Shown here one piece after another: positions 36,292-45,585 of a stretch of DNA of 64,000 bases. Source of the stretch: an uncultured Enterobacteriaceae bacterium (GTDB taxonomy: Bacteria; Pseudomonadota; Gammaproteobacteria; Enterobacterales; Enterobacteriaceae); contig CAKZHC010000039.1 of the NCBI GenBank assembly GCA_936920625.1, positions 60,040-124,039 on the forward strand. Reading direction: 5' to 3'. A program made the position numbers and the translations under genes. The first letter of the stretch is position 1, and every line of letters starts with the position of its first letter. The notes below the pieces were generated by a model. That model ran no database searches and was not told the origin of the DNA. It worked only from the letters and a program-made list of their open reading frames with translations.

Positions 36292-36771
36292 TCAGGGGGA
36301 CGTTCGTTTTGTAGACTGAATGTCTAACATAAAATGATAAATATGTTCAAGATCATCCAGATGTTGTACCTGAATCAATAATTGTCGCTGTTCCAGCCGT
36401 ATGACCAGGACCCCGTCCTCAGAAAGATTCATCTGTTTTATCCGCTCATAGCGAATAAAGAAATTAGCAAAGAAGAAGCCTTCGTATTTGAATAATGCTT
36501 TTGGTATACGTATCCAGAAAAGATAGAGTGACAAAAATGCCATTATCATTAGCAGCGTGGTTGTCAGCCGTGAGCCATGAGTTTGCACATTTTTCCAGAT
36601 CAGGATTGCGATAAGCGCGATAAATATCAGGCTGTCCAGCCGGTTGCGACGTTGCAAAGGAACTTCCAGCCCGGTTTTACCTTTCAAGGCTGGCATGATG
36701 AGTTGATCATATATGGCATAAGCCATAAACAGTATAATAGTCAGCAACAGAGTTGCATTGGGAAGGGTCAT
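36292..36771 (-). CDS. yobD: UPF0266 membrane protein YobD
   Basis: 159 residues starting MTLPNATLLLTIILFMAYAIYDQ at ATG 36771, chosen because GGAGAA precedes it and it matches E. coli YobD; the open frame extends 47 codons further into manZ. Three membrane segments (about 5-23, 45-62, 68-86) are followed by a cytoplasmic part with FFFANFFIRYERIKQMNLSEDGVLVIRLEQR, the family's signature. It follows manZ on the same strand, as in E. coli. Function unknown. Confidence 0.9.
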   Translation of the reverse strand: MTLPNATLLLTIILFMAYAIYDQLIMPALKGKTGLEVPLQRRNRLDSLIFIALIAILIWKNVQTHGSRLTTTLLMIMAFLSLYLFWIRIPKALFKYEGFFFANFFIRYERIKQMNLSEDGVLVIRLEQRQLLIQVQHLDDLEHIYHFMLDIQSTKRTSP

Positions 36772-36880
36772 AATGTGCTTCTCCGAAAATACAACGTTGT
36801 TGCATATGTTGGAGAAAACTATCCACTGTTTTCTTTTTTCTCGAATAGAGGGGGGCAGGTTGTGCCCCTTCTGATGGTAG

Positions 36881-37726
36881 CTACAGACCGAGAAGCCCTG
36901 TCCAGTAACCAAAAATGCCTAATGCAAAAAAGCCCATGATTATCCACAGTGCATTAACTTTGCGGTTAAGTAGCCATATACAGCCAAAGGTGAGTAGTAG
37001 TGGAATTAAACCGGGCATCAGCTGGTCAAGGATAGTCTGGACGGTGGTAACCTTAGTATCACCGGTCTGTTCGGTGATTTTTGAAACGACTAGTGCAACA
37101 TTAACATGTGTCCACTTATTTACCAGAGCGCCCATAACGAACAATCCGAGGATGGAGGCGCCCTCTGTTAATTTTTGCAGGAAGCCACCACCCATGTCAG
37201 AGACGATATCCGCCCCCTTATGGTAACCATAAGCAACGCCATAATAGCGAACCAACAGGCGCACGAGGTTAAAGAGCACAAAAAACAGCAGTGGCCCAAG
37301 CAGGCTTCCTTGCTGGGCGATACCTGCGCCGAGCGCTGCAAATACCGGGCGCATTGTGCCCCAAAATATGGGGTCTCCCACGCCAGCCAGCGGCCCCATT
37401 AGCCCTATTTTTATTCCGTTGATAGCCCCATCATCAATTGCAGCACCATTAGCACGCTGCTCTTCCATTGCCATGGAAACTCCGAGAATCGGTGGTGTAG
37501 CATAAGGATGGGTGTTGAAAAATTCCAGATGCCGTTTAATGGCCTGTTTGCGTTCTTCACTATTTTCCGGGTAGAGACGACGAATAACCGGTACCATGGA
37601 AAAACTGAATCCCAGTGCCTGCATCCGCTCAAAGTTCCACGATCCCTGAAACAGGTTAGAACGGAGGAATACGCCTCGTATATCACCGGGCGTTAGTTTT
37701 TTAGTCTGTGTGGTTGTATCCACCAT
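36881..37726 (-). CDS. manZ: Mannose PTS component IID ManZ
   Basis: Membrane IID subunit of the mannose/glucose/glucosamine phosphotransferase. 281 residues (E. coli 283 to 286): cytoplasmic N-terminus LTPGDIRGVFLRSNLFQGSWNFERMQ, GFSFSMVPVIRRLYP and GIKIGLMGPLAGVGDPIFWGT, then membrane segments to the end. With ManY it forms the sugar channel and phosphoryl acceptor complex. It is 15 bp after manY in the manXYZ operon. Confidence 0.96.
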   Translation of the reverse strand: MVDTTTQTKKLTPGDIRGVFLRSNLFQGSWNFERMQALGFSFSMVPVIRRLYPENSEERKQAIKRHLEFFNTHPYATPPILGVSMAMEEQRANGAAIDDGAINGIKIGLMGPLAGVGDPIFWGTMRPVFAALGAGIAQQGSLLGPLLFFVLFNLVRLLVRYYGVAYGYHKGADIVSDMGGGFLQKLTEGASILGLFVMGALVNKWTHVNVALVVSKITEQTGDTKVTTVQTILDQLMPGLIPLLLTFGCIWLLNRKVNALWIIMGFFALGIFGYWTGLLGL

Positions 37727-37741
37727 TATACTGTTCCTTGA

Positions 37742-38542
37742 TTAATCCAGTTCATTATCGAGATCGTTGGCCGGACTTGTTGCAAGCGTTGCATTTGCAA
37801 CATGATTATATTTTGGTGCCAGTTGTATATATAAAATGGCTACAGCAACACCAATTACACCAAGGGCCACCAGATTAAAGCTGGTAAAGGCGGCGGTGAC
37901 GAAGCCAATGTAGAAGAAAGGCATCAGATAGCCAGCACGCATCATGTTAATAACCATCGCATAACCTACGACTACAATCATACCTCCTGCGATGTTAAGA
38001 CCATTGGTCACTACTTCTGGAACGGATTCCAGTACGCGTTGCACGGCGCTGGTGCCTACAGAAACGGCGACAATTACGGCTGGAATGGCTACCCGCATAG
38101 CCTGTACCACCAGCGCTGAAATGTGAATCCACGTGATGGCCGTGAGATTACCAGCCTGCGCGGCTTTATCTGCTGCATGCTGAAAGGCAACTGTAATGGT
38201 GCGAACAATGATAGTCAGAACCTGCCCGGCGGCGGCAAGGGGAATAGCAAGAGCAATCCCTGCCCCTATGCTCTGTCCACCAGCAATCACCATGATGGTT
38301 GAGATAATAGAGGCCAGTGCCGCATCTGGTGCCAGAGCTGCACCAATATTCATCCAGCCTAACGCTATCATTTCCAGCGTACCGCCGATGATTATCCCTG
38401 TTTTGAGGTCACCGAGAATGAAGCCAATTAAAGTACAGGCGATCAAAGGCCGGTGAAACTGGAATTCATCCAGAACTGAATCCATTCCCGCAATGCATGC
38501 GACGATAAAAATGAGTACAAGCTGAAGCAGAGTGATCTCCAT
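37742..38542 (-). CDS. manY: Mannose PTS component IIC ManY
   Basis: Polytopic IIC permease, 266 residues, as in E. coli. MEITLLQLVLIFIVACIAGMDSVLDEFQFHRPLIACTLIG start, LIIGGTLEMIALGWMNIGAALAPDAALAS, and a hydrophilic C-terminus. The start ATG 38542 follows GGAGAAG. It is in operon with manX (64 bp upstream) and manZ. Confidence 0.96.
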   Translation of the reverse strand: MEITLLQLVLIFIVACIAGMDSVLDEFQFHRPLIACTLIGFILGDLKTGIIIGGTLEMIALGWMNIGAALAPDAALASIISTIMVIAGGQSIGAGIALAIPLAAAGQVLTIIVRTITVAFQHAADKAAQAGNLTAITWIHISALVVQAMRVAIPAVIVAVSVGTSAVQRVLESVPEVVTNGLNIAGGMIVVVGYAMVINMMRAGYLMPFFYIGFVTAAFTSFNLVALGVIGVAVAILYIQLAPKYNHVANATLATSPANDLDNELD

Positions 38543-38606
38543 TGTACTTCTCCTTTAATAATTAACTGAGTAAAGCCGTTTTTACTGGCGATAAAAAAGT
38601 AAGGCG

Positions 38607-39554
38607 TCAAATTTTAGAGATTAAATTCATCAAGTTAAGTTTGGTATCGCTGGATACTTTACGAACTTCTAATTCAATATTGTGCTGATCTAGCTGGCCA
38701 AATGCGTCAATATCTTTGGCATCTACAGAAACTGCCTGGTTGACTTGTTTTTTACCTTCACGAAAAGCCATTCCCCCAATATTCAGCGATTTAATGTCTA
38801 CACCCTCTTTAACGATACGCAATACATCGGTTGGATTAGTAAATAGTAGCATCACCCTGTCACCCGTATATTTAGGGTTGTTCCAGACGCGTACCATTTT
38901 AGCAACATCAACAACATGTGCTGAGACACCAGGGGGGGCGACTTGGGTGAGCAGTGTCTTACGAACCTGATCTCCGGCAACCTCATCGCTGACAACGATG
39001 ATTCGTGAAACTTTAGTCTCTTTGGTCCAGCGTGTTGCCACCTGACCGTGAATCAGGCGATCATCGATGCGGGCCAGCGCTATGGTCATGTGTCCGCCGG
39101 ATTGCTGTGGAGCCTGCACGACAGCTGGTGCCAGAGAGGGAGCAGGGGCAGCATCATCTTCGCTGGTCTTAAGGGCTTTAACACCCTCGCGGCCGGTTTC
39201 AATTGCTAAAGCCACGAGTTGCTCAAAACTCAGGTTATCATCGCGAGCCATGAGTGTTTCGACCAACATTGGAATATTGACGCCAGCGACCACATCGTAG
39301 TCAGGTTTATCAACAACTATCCTGCTGGCTGCGTTAAAAGGGCTGCCACCCCAGGTATCTACCAGAAAAAGTACTCCCTGGCGGCTATCCATCGTTGCGA
39401 GCTTGGATTGATATTTCTCGATTAAAATTTCAGCGTTCTCACCCGGCACAAAATCAATCCAGGAAATATTCTCCTGTGCACCCAGTAACATCTCAGCAGT
39501 CTTTACCAGTTGCTCTGCTGCGAAGCCGTGAGTGCCAATAATAATAGCGACCAT
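38607..39554 (-). CDS. manX: Mannose PTS component IIAB ManX
   Basis: Cytoplasmic fusion of IIA and IIB. It takes phosphate from HPr on the IIA histidine H9 (GTHGFAAEQ), passes it to the IIB histidine H169 (ARIDDRLIHGQV), then to the sugar. 315 residues: IIA about 1-130, an Ala/Pro-rich linker about 134-153, IIB about 156-315. The linker is shorter than in E. coli (323 total). GGAGG stands 9 nt before ATG 39554. First gene of manXYZ; glucose-linked control by Mlc and CRP is expected but no site is certain here. Confidence 0.96.
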   Translation of the reverse strand: MVAIIIGTHGFAAEQLVKTAEMLLGAQENISWIDFVPGENAEILIEKYQSKLATMDSRQGVLFLVDTWGGSPFNAASRIVVDKPDYDVVAGVNIPMLVETLMARDDNLSFEQLVALAIETGREGVKALKTSEDDAAPAPSLAPAVVQAPQQSGGHMTIALARIDDRLIHGQVATRWTKETKVSRIIVVSDEVAGDQVRKTLLTQVAPPGVSAHVVDVAKMVRVWNNPKYTGDRVMLLFTNPTDVLRIVKEGVDIKSLNIGGMAFREGKKQVNQAVSVDAKDIDAFGQLDQHNIELEVRKVSSDTKLNLMNLISKI

Positions 39555-39973
39555 AATGCGCTACCTCCATTATTCTAATAAGCGAACCCTGATGTTGATT
39601 ATGGTGTCGCATGTAATAATCTGTATCATCCACTGTTAATCATAGTTTCTGTTAAAAATATCCCATGGCAGGATAAAATTATTCTCAGTATGACAAAATG
39701 ACAAACAGTCAGTTTGTAATCAGTCAGTTTGTAATTTTTCTGTTTATCATGAATTTTGCCGAAAACATCTCCCTTCCAGATAAGATTATGCTTACAAAAA
39801 AAAATAACAATAGAACAAGTTACTTCATTTACCATGTTCACTACCTGAAATATCTCCCGTTGCAATGGGATACTTCTTAAGTAATGTAATAATAATCAGA
39901 TAAATCGCGCGTTATTTTAGTGTCCGTGAAAATAAATTTTGTGACCTTGATCAGTAAATTAAATGGAGGTTCA
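39555..39973. promoter_or_regulatory. Divergent promoter region between manX and yoaE, with a 15-bp tandem duplication
   Basis: The stretch contains the manX promoter and part of the yoaE leader. CAGTCAGTTTGTAAT occurs twice in direct succession (39706-39720, 39721-39735). The first copy, with the preceding ACAAA, forms an inverted repeat ACAAAC-AGTCA-GTTTGT. No CDS is supported. Confidence 0.45.
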
Positions 39974-40027
39974 ATGAAAAACGATAGCTATGTAAATTTA
40001 TGGTTACGAAAGTTTCCTGCTAGTTAA
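39974..40027 (+). CDS. Possible 17-residue leader peptide upstream of yoaE
   Basis: MKNDSYVNLWLRKFPAS, with a very strong GGAGG four bases before the ATG. It stands alone in the 0.7-kb leader region of yoaE, ending 245 bp before the yoaE start. A ribosome site this good in front of so short a frame suggests a translated uORF that could affect yoaE. I know no homologue. Confidence 0.35.
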   Translation: MKNDSYVNLWLRKFPAS

Positions 40028-40272
40028 TGCTTGCAATAAATTTTGTTAATTACCCGCGTGCTGGTAGAGTAAAATATTTTCAATCATACAGGAGCCCTGA
40101 GCTCAGCTCACTTTATGGACTGCCACCGATACAGTTGTGCCCTTACACTGGCCAATGTTACTTACTCATCCGTTTTTCAATGTCACCGCTCCATTGCATG
40201 TCACTCTGACTGTAACGGCGAAAATCCTGTTATGCCAGTTGTCATCGCCAGATCAATTTTATGGAGTCGATA

Positions 40273-41838
40273 ATGGAATTTCTGCTGGACCCTTCAATCT
40301 GGGCTGGGTTGTTAACGCTGGTACTACTTGAGATCATTCTTGGTATCGATAACCTGGTTTTTATTGCCATACTTGCAGATAAATTGCCTCCAAAACAGCG
40401 GGATAAGGCGCGAAGAGTAGGGCTTTCGCTGGCGTTGTTAATGCGTCTGGCTCTGCTATCGTTAATTTCCTGGATAGTCACCCTGACGCACCCATTGTTC
40501 AGTATAGGCATTTTCAGCTTTTCCACCCGCGATATTATCCTGCTCACTGGTGGTATTTTTTTACTATTCAAAGCAACGATGGAGTTGCATGAGCGGCTGG
40601 AAAACAGCCCATATCAAGACAGTCATAGCCGAAATTACGCCAGTTTCTGGGCAGTGGTCACTCAGATTGTGGTGCTTGATGCGGTATTCTCGCTGGATTC
40701 GGTAATTACGGCTGTCGGCATGGTTGATCATTTGCTGATAATGATGATAGCTGTAGTGATAGCCATGATTATCATGCTGCGTGCCTCAAGGCCACTGACA
40801 CGATTTGTTAATGCGCATCAGACGGTGGTGGTGCTCTGTCTGAGTTTTCTTCTGATGATCGGTCTGAGTCTGATGGCGGAGGGCTTTGGCTTTCATATTC
40901 CTAAAGGTTATCTCTATGCAGCAATTGGTTTCTCGATCCTGATCGAGCTGTTTAACCAAATCGCCCGCCGTAATTTTTTACGTTATCAGGCCAGGCGGCC
41001 TATGCGTGAGCGCACAGCGGAAGCTATTTTGCGGATGATAGGATCACCGCATGGCCGCCAGCCCAATCCGTCTGAGGCTGAAGATAAAACAGAGCCGGGT
41101 ATTACCCTCCCCAAAGAAGTATTTAAGGATGAAGAGCGGTATATGATAAATAGTGTGCTGACTCTTGCAACGCGCTCGGTACGCTCCATCATGACACCCC
41201 GTGGTGAGATCTCCTGGGTCGACGCTACCCTTCCTGTTGACAAAATTCGTCTCCAGCTTCTGGATACACCTCATAGTCTGTTTCCGGTATGTCGTGGTGA
41301 GTTAGATGAGATTATTGGTATTGTTCGTGCCAAGGAGCTGTTGGTTGGAATCGATCATGGGATGGATGTTGAAGCTTTTGCAGCGCAAAATCCACCAATG
41401 GTGATACCAGAGACCCTCGATCCGATCAATCTCATGGGGATGTTACGCCGGGCTAAAGGCAGCTTTGTGATTGTTGCCGATGAATTCGGTGTGGTTCAGG
41501 GTCTGATAACGCCGCTTGACGTACTTGAAGCTATTGCTGGTGAGTTCCCTGATGAAGATGAAATGCCGGATGTTTGTGCAGATGGTGATGGCTGGCTGGT
41601 AAAAGGTGTTACTGATCTGCATTCTCTGGATCAGAGGATTGATATTCATACGCTCATTGATCCGGATGAGGATTATGCTTCCCTTGCCGGATTACTGATC
41701 AACCATCACGGGCAGCTACCGAAAGTCAATGATGTGATTGAATTGGGAGAATTTCGATTCCAGATCGTAGAGGCGACAGACTATCAGATAAACTTGGTGA
41801 AGATAACCAGAAGGTCAGCATCTGAAGCAACAGAGTAG
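40273..41838 (+). CDS. yoaE: TerC-family membrane protein with CBS and CorC domains, YoaE
   Basis: 521 residues. I choose ATG 40273 (MEFLLDPSIWAGLL), with GGAG 6 nt upstream, over the one four codons earlier. Domains: TerC-like membrane part (about 1-240) with the metal-site motifs EIILGIDNLVF and DAVFSLDSVITA; two CBS domains (about 300-420, IMTPRGEISWVD, VVQGLITPLDVLEAIAGEF); and a CorC/HlyC-type transporter-associated domain (about 435-515). The protein probably exports metal ions, perhaps Mn2+, during membrane protein metallation; this is inferred from TerC relatives. Monocistronic, with a terminator after the stop. Confidence 0.92.
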   Translation: MEFLLDPSIWAGLLTLVLLEIILGIDNLVFIAILADKLPPKQRDKARRVGLSLALLMRLALLSLISWIVTLTHPLFSIGIFSFSTRDIILLTGGIFLLFKATMELHERLENSPYQDSHSRNYASFWAVVTQIVVLDAVFSLDSVITAVGMVDHLLIMMIAVVIAMIIMLRASRPLTRFVNAHQTVVVLCLSFLLMIGLSLMAEGFGFHIPKGYLYAAIGFSILIELFNQIARRNFLRYQARRPMRERTAEAILRMIGSPHGRQPNPSEAEDKTEPGITLPKEVFKDEERYMINSVLTLATRSVRSIMTPRGEISWVDATLPVDKIRLQLLDTPHSLFPVCRGELDEIIGIVRAKELLVGIDHGMDVEAFAAQNPPMVIPETLDPINLMGMLRRAKGSFVIVADEFGVVQGLITPLDVLEAIAGEFPDEDEMPDVCADGDGWLVKGVTDLHSLDQRIDIHTLIDPDEDYASLAGLLINHHGQLPKVNDVIELGEFRFQIVEATDYQINLVKITRRSASEATE

Positions 41839-41876
41839 CCCGGTAGCAATATTTTTTAATACGCGGCCGGGTTTTC
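41839..41876 (+). terminator. yoaE terminator
   Basis: CCCGG (41839-41843) pairs with CCGGG (41867-41871), followed by TTTTCT. It directly follows the stop codon and separates yoaE from the convergent sdaA. Confidence 0.55.
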
Positions 41877-41907
41877 TCTGTGCAGCCATGTCGAATTCGC
41901 AGAGAAA

Positions 41908-43275
41908 TTAACCTATGGCTTTGAATTTGATAGCCAGGCCACCGCGTGATGTTTCCCGGTATTTGGCATTCATATCTTTGCCGGTTTCAAACATGGTTTC
42001 TATTACTTTATCAAGAAAAACGCGTGGTGTGCTGGTGCGGCGCATTGCCATCCTTGCGGCGTTGATAGCTTTCATCGCCGCAATTGCATTGCGTTCGATA
42101 CAGGGGATCTGCACCTGACCTCCGACCGGATCACAGGTGAGCCCGAGATTATGCTCCATGCCAATTTCAGCAGCAATACATACCTGCTCCGGGCTCGCTC
42201 CCATTAGTTCAGCAAGTCCGGCGGCTGCTATTGAGCAGGCAACGCCTATCTCACCCTGGCACCCCACCTCAGCACCAGAGATGGAAGCATTCATTTTATA
42301 AAGTACACCAATAGCACCAGAAGCCAGAAAATAGCGAATGAAAACATCCTGGGTTACCGGTTCAATAAAATGGTCATAATAAGCTAATACCGCTGGCACA
42401 ACGCCACAGGCACCGTTAGTTGGTGCAGTGACTACCCGTCCTCCCGCTGCGTTCTCTTCATTGACAGCCAGAGCAAACATATTGACCCAGTCAATAACGT
42501 TCATCGGATCGCTGTCGTTTTTGCCTGAGGAGAGTAACTGCCGGCGCAGGGCGGCAGCACGACGAGGTACCCGCATAGGCCCGGGCAGAACACCCTCACT
42601 GTGCATTCCCCGATTCATACAGTCACGCATGGTCTGCCAGATAGTACTAAAGTAGGTTTCGATTTCTGCTTTGGTATGCAAAGCCAGCTCATTTTTCATT
42701 ATCATTCCTGATAGCGAAAGGCCGGTATCATTGCACTGATTGAGAAGCTCTTTGGCGTTATTGAAGGGGTAAGGAACAGTGACATTGTTTGCTGCGGTTT
42801 GACCGAAGTGGGCTTCATCTGTAATAAAACCACCACCGACAGAGTAATAGGTGTTGCTAAATAGCAGCCCGTGCCTGCCATATGCATATAATGTTAACCC
42901 ATTTTCATGTAGCGGCAAATTCTGGTTACAGAACACCAGTCCGCCATCGTGCGGAAAATCAACTTCATGAGATCCTTGTGCTATCAGCAGACGCTCCCGT
43001 TCCCTGACATCACGCATAAAGCCAGGTATAGAATCTATATCAACATCATGAGGCATCGCACCAGACAATCCCATGATGATAGCGATATCAGTATGGTGAC
43101 CTTTGCCTGTTAACGCGAGCGAGCCATAGATCTCGACACGAATGCGTGTAGTATCCTGCAACAGGCCCTGTTCAGTCAGTTCATCGATGAACTGCTTTCC
43201 TGCTTTCATCGGTCCTACCGTATGAGAACTGGAGGGGCCAATACCTACTTTGAACATTTCTAAAACACTAATCAC
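41908..43275 (-). CDS. sdaA: L-serine dehydratase (deaminase) SdaA
   Basis: Converts L-serine to pyruvate and ammonia with a [4Fe-4S] cluster. 455 residues (E. coli SdaA 454): N-terminal ACT-like beta domain (KVGIGPSSSHTVGPMKAGKQF) and catalytic alpha domain. Cluster cysteines lie in GCQGEIGVAC, LTCDPVGG and PCIERNA, followed by the C-terminal tail with KYRETSRGGLAIK. ATG 43275 gives MISVLEMFKVG; the ribosome site is weak. nudL, which lies between pabB and sdaA in E. coli, is missing. Intact. Confidence 0.96.
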   Translation of the reverse strand: MISVLEMFKVGIGPSSSHTVGPMKAGKQFIDELTEQGLLQDTTRIRVEIYGSLALTGKGHHTDIAIIMGLSGAMPHDVDIDSIPGFMRDVRERERLLIAQGSHEVDFPHDGGLVFCNQNLPLHENGLTLYAYGRHGLLFSNTYYSVGGGFITDEAHFGQTAANNVTVPYPFNNAKELLNQCNDTGLSLSGMIMKNELALHTKAEIETYFSTIWQTMRDCMNRGMHSEGVLPGPMRVPRRAAALRRQLLSSGKNDSDPMNVIDWVNMFALAVNEENAAGGRVVTAPTNGACGVVPAVLAYYDHFIEPVTQDVFIRYFLASGAIGVLYKMNASISGAEVGCQGEIGVACSIAAAGLAELMGASPEQVCIAAEIGMEHNLGLTCDPVGGQVQIPCIERNAIAAMKAINAARMAMRRTSTPRVFLDKVIETMFETGKDMNAKYRETSRGGLAIKFKAIG

Positions 43276-43581
43276 AGATTTACCCCTGGCGTGGAAATAT
43301 GACTAACTATGCATTTAACTTTTATTTATTTTAGTCAAGAATACATTAAAAACTGACTTTATATTATGATGTAAGTCAAAGGAATGAAATATAATTTATC
43401 TGACAGTGTTAAAAACAGGTAAGTAAATGTAAAGCATCCACTTTCGTTTAAGGCCACTCATTTCTCAGCGTCAGAATTTATTTGTGGTACATTTTGACTG
43501 GCTTTGGCGTGCAGAGGACACGAGGTGTCAGGAGCAGGAGACTGGATAATCAGGAAACCTGACATCTGTCCCCCAGAAACG
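43276..43581. other. Gene-free region where nudL would be
   Basis: 306 bp between pabB and sdaA, both on the minus strand. No Nudix box is visible. A small hairpin GACAC-GAG-GTGTC lies near 43518-43530. It presumably carries the sdaA promoter. Confidence 0.45.
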
Positions 43582-44952
43582 TTATTTCTTATCGTGTGAT
43601 AATTCCGTTAATGCGGAAAGGATATGGCCTACTTTTGTTAGGGTCTCCTGATATTCCGCCTGTTCAGTACTGTCTGCGATGATAGCGCCACCGGCAGCAC
43701 AGTACAGTGTCTGATTTTCAGCGATAAGCGTACGAATGGTGATGCTGCTATCCATCCCGCCACAGGCGCTGAAATAGCCGATACTCCCACACCAGGCATT
43801 ACGCCTGTGAGGTTCGAGCTGATCAATAATCTCCATGGCGCGCACTTTTGGTGCGCCGGTAATTGACCCGCCGGGAAAACAGGCTCGCAGTAAGTCAGTG
43901 GCATGAAGAGTCGGTTTGAGTGTTGCAGTAATGGTACTGACCAGGTGATGTACTGCCGGAAAGGTTTCGACCTCAAATAATCTGGGCACGCTGACTGAAC
44001 CAGGTTCCGCAACCCGGCTGATATCGTTGCGCATCAGATCGACTATCATCAGATTTTCAGCGTGATCTTTCTCTGAGGTGGCCAGCTGCTGTTGTTGCAT
44101 GCGATCCGCATCAGGATCTGCCATCCGAGGCAGGGTGCCTTTGATTGGCCGGGTCTGAATTTCTCCTTCCCGCAGGCGTAAAAAACGCTCAGGAGAAACA
44201 CTGATTATTTGGCTTTCAGGCAAATTTAGCCAGGCGCTGAATGGGGCATGATTGATCTTAAGCAGACTGGTAAATGGCTGCCACAACCCTCCGCTGTAGC
44301 GGGCGGAAAAACGTTGAGCCATATTGACCTGATAACAGTCACCACTATGCAGCCAGCGCTGAATCTGGTCAAAGCAGCTGCCATAATCCTGCCTGCTCAA
44401 ATTTGAGTGCCAGTCGCTGGTGAGCCGGAAGGGGAGATGTTCGCAAGCCCGACGGGAGGTGATCCAGTTAAGACGCTGGTCAGGATCATCATGGCAAATC
44501 AGTGTCAGACGCCGTTGCTGATGATCAGCTATCAGTGCCCAGTCATAAATGCCAACAGCCATATCGGGAGTGGCGAGATCAGCGGCAGCAACCTGGGGCA
44601 AATGTTCAAATCTGCGACCCAGATCGTAACCAAACAGGCCGATAGCTCCCCCAAGAAAGGGAATATCTTGATGGGGCGTCACACCGGCAACAGCCTGTCT
44701 CATCGCTGTTTTGACCAGTCTGAGTGGATCTTCACTGCTGATGGTGCTGGTCTGATTATGGGTGATTATCGTACTATCACCACGCGTTACCAGAGTGGCA
44801 ACAGGATCAGCTACCATAATATCAAACCGGCTGTCAGGATGCTGACTCTGACCGGAATGCAGTAACATGGCCCACGGGTCTGTCGCCAGCGGCGCGAAAA
44901 AGTTTAGCAGGGCATCGGGTTCGTAAAAAAGCATTCGGTAATCAAGTGGCAT
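43582..44952 (-). CDS. pabB: Aminodeoxychorismate synthase component I
   Basis: Makes 4-amino-4-deoxychorismate from chorismate and ammonia supplied by PabA, for folate. 456 residues against 453 in E. coli, with FLGGAIGLFGYDLGRRFE (N-terminal domain), the catalytic lysine in TRPIKGTLPR, ENLMIVDLMRNDISRVAEPGSV and FPGGSITGAPKVRAMEIIDQLEP. The very N-terminus (MPLDYRMLFYEPDA) diverges from E. coli and the start is not certain. It lies just beyond the terminator of the accessory cassette at 45.1 kb. Confidence 0.95.
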   Translation of the reverse strand: MPLDYRMLFYEPDALLNFFAPLATDPWAMLLHSGQSQHPDSRFDIMVADPVATLVTRGDSTIITHNQTSTISSEDPLRLVKTAMRQAVAGVTPHQDIPFLGGAIGLFGYDLGRRFEHLPQVAAADLATPDMAVGIYDWALIADHQQRRLTLICHDDPDQRLNWITSRRACEHLPFRLTSDWHSNLSRQDYGSCFDQIQRWLHSGDCYQVNMAQRFSARYSGGLWQPFTSLLKINHAPFSAWLNLPESQIISVSPERFLRLREGEIQTRPIKGTLPRMADPDADRMQQQQLATSEKDHAENLMIVDLMRNDISRVAEPGSVSVPRLFEVETFPAVHHLVSTITATLKPTLHATDLLRACFPGGSITGAPKVRAMEIIDQLEPHRRNAWCGSIGYFSACGGMDSSITIRTLIAENQTLYCAAGGAIIADSTEQAEYQETLTKVGHILSALTELSHDKK

Positions 44953-45092
44953 AATCGGATGGCGATAATATGGCGAGTAGACTAGTTCACAAGACTGCCA
45001 TATTTTTCGGTAACTGACACCTTATAATTGCAAATATTGAGGATACTTTGTTCAGCATATCAGAAAAAAGCTGAAAATCAGGAGATAAAAGG

Positions 45093-45121
45093 TGTCGCCA
45101 GCATGTGATGCATGAGCGACA
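45093..45121 (-). terminator. Terminator of the MFS/ATP-grasp/N-oxygenase/cupin cassette
   Basis: On the minus strand TGTCGC(T)CATG pairs with CATG(CT)GGCGACA type sequence: outer stem TGTCGC/GCGACA, inner CATG/CATG, followed by CCTTTTATC. It lies 76 bp after the cupin stop and defines the 3' end of the cassette. Confidence 0.55.
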
Positions 45122-45197
45122 ACAGCAGATAGTTAACTGAGTGTTGATGCTGTTTCACACATTAAATCAGCGAACCGGCTAAGGGCAGGATGCTAAT

Positions 45198-45512
45198 TCA
45201 GAACGTGATAATTTGTTTGGCAATTCCATAAACACACCCGGCATCAGATGCTATTGACTGATGGCGGATCATCGAAGGTAAATGGATAACGTCACCGGGA
45301 CGGCAGACGGCACATTTATCATCATAATAAAACGCTAATGCGCCTTCGATAATTAGCAGGGTTTCACTATTTTCATGGCAGTGCCAGGTGTGTTTTTTGT
45401 CCGGAGCATCCCGCTGGAACTCAATACAACCTTGAGCAGGCAACATCTTGTATAAATAGTTATATAAAACAGTGACGTTAGCAATATTAAGATGAAAAAA
45501 TTTAACACTCAT
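45198..45512 (-). CDS. Small single-domain cupin, possibly a tailoring enzyme
   Basis: 104 residues forming one cupin barrel. Metal-site motif 1 gives H44 and H46 (WHCHENSETLLIIEG) with E50; motif 2 gives H84 (PGDVIHLPSMIRHQSI). That is the usual three-His, one-Glu set, so a metal site is likely intact. It is the last gene of the cassette, 73 bp after the YqcI/YcgG gene, and is followed by a terminator. Known pathways combine an N-oxygenase with a cupin to make N-N bonds (the SznF cupin domain; cupin-MetRS hydrazine synthetases). I infer a similar step here, but a cupin this small could also be a sensor or isomerase. Confidence 0.8.
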   Translation of the reverse strand: MSVKFFHLNIANVTVLYNYLYKMLPAQGCIEFQRDAPDKKHTWHCHENSETLLIIEGALAFYYDDKCAVCRPGDVIHLPSMIRHQSIASDAGCVYGIAKQIITF

Positions 45513-45585
45513 TTTTCACTTCTCTCAAGACAGAAAAAGGGCATTGCGCAACATTTTCATTGTTATCATTGAGGAAATATTGCTT

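Noticed and set aside
36027..36314. 95-codon plus-strand frame in the region where mntP should be
   Set aside because: No ribosome site, no recognisable sequence, overlaps the 3' end of yobD.
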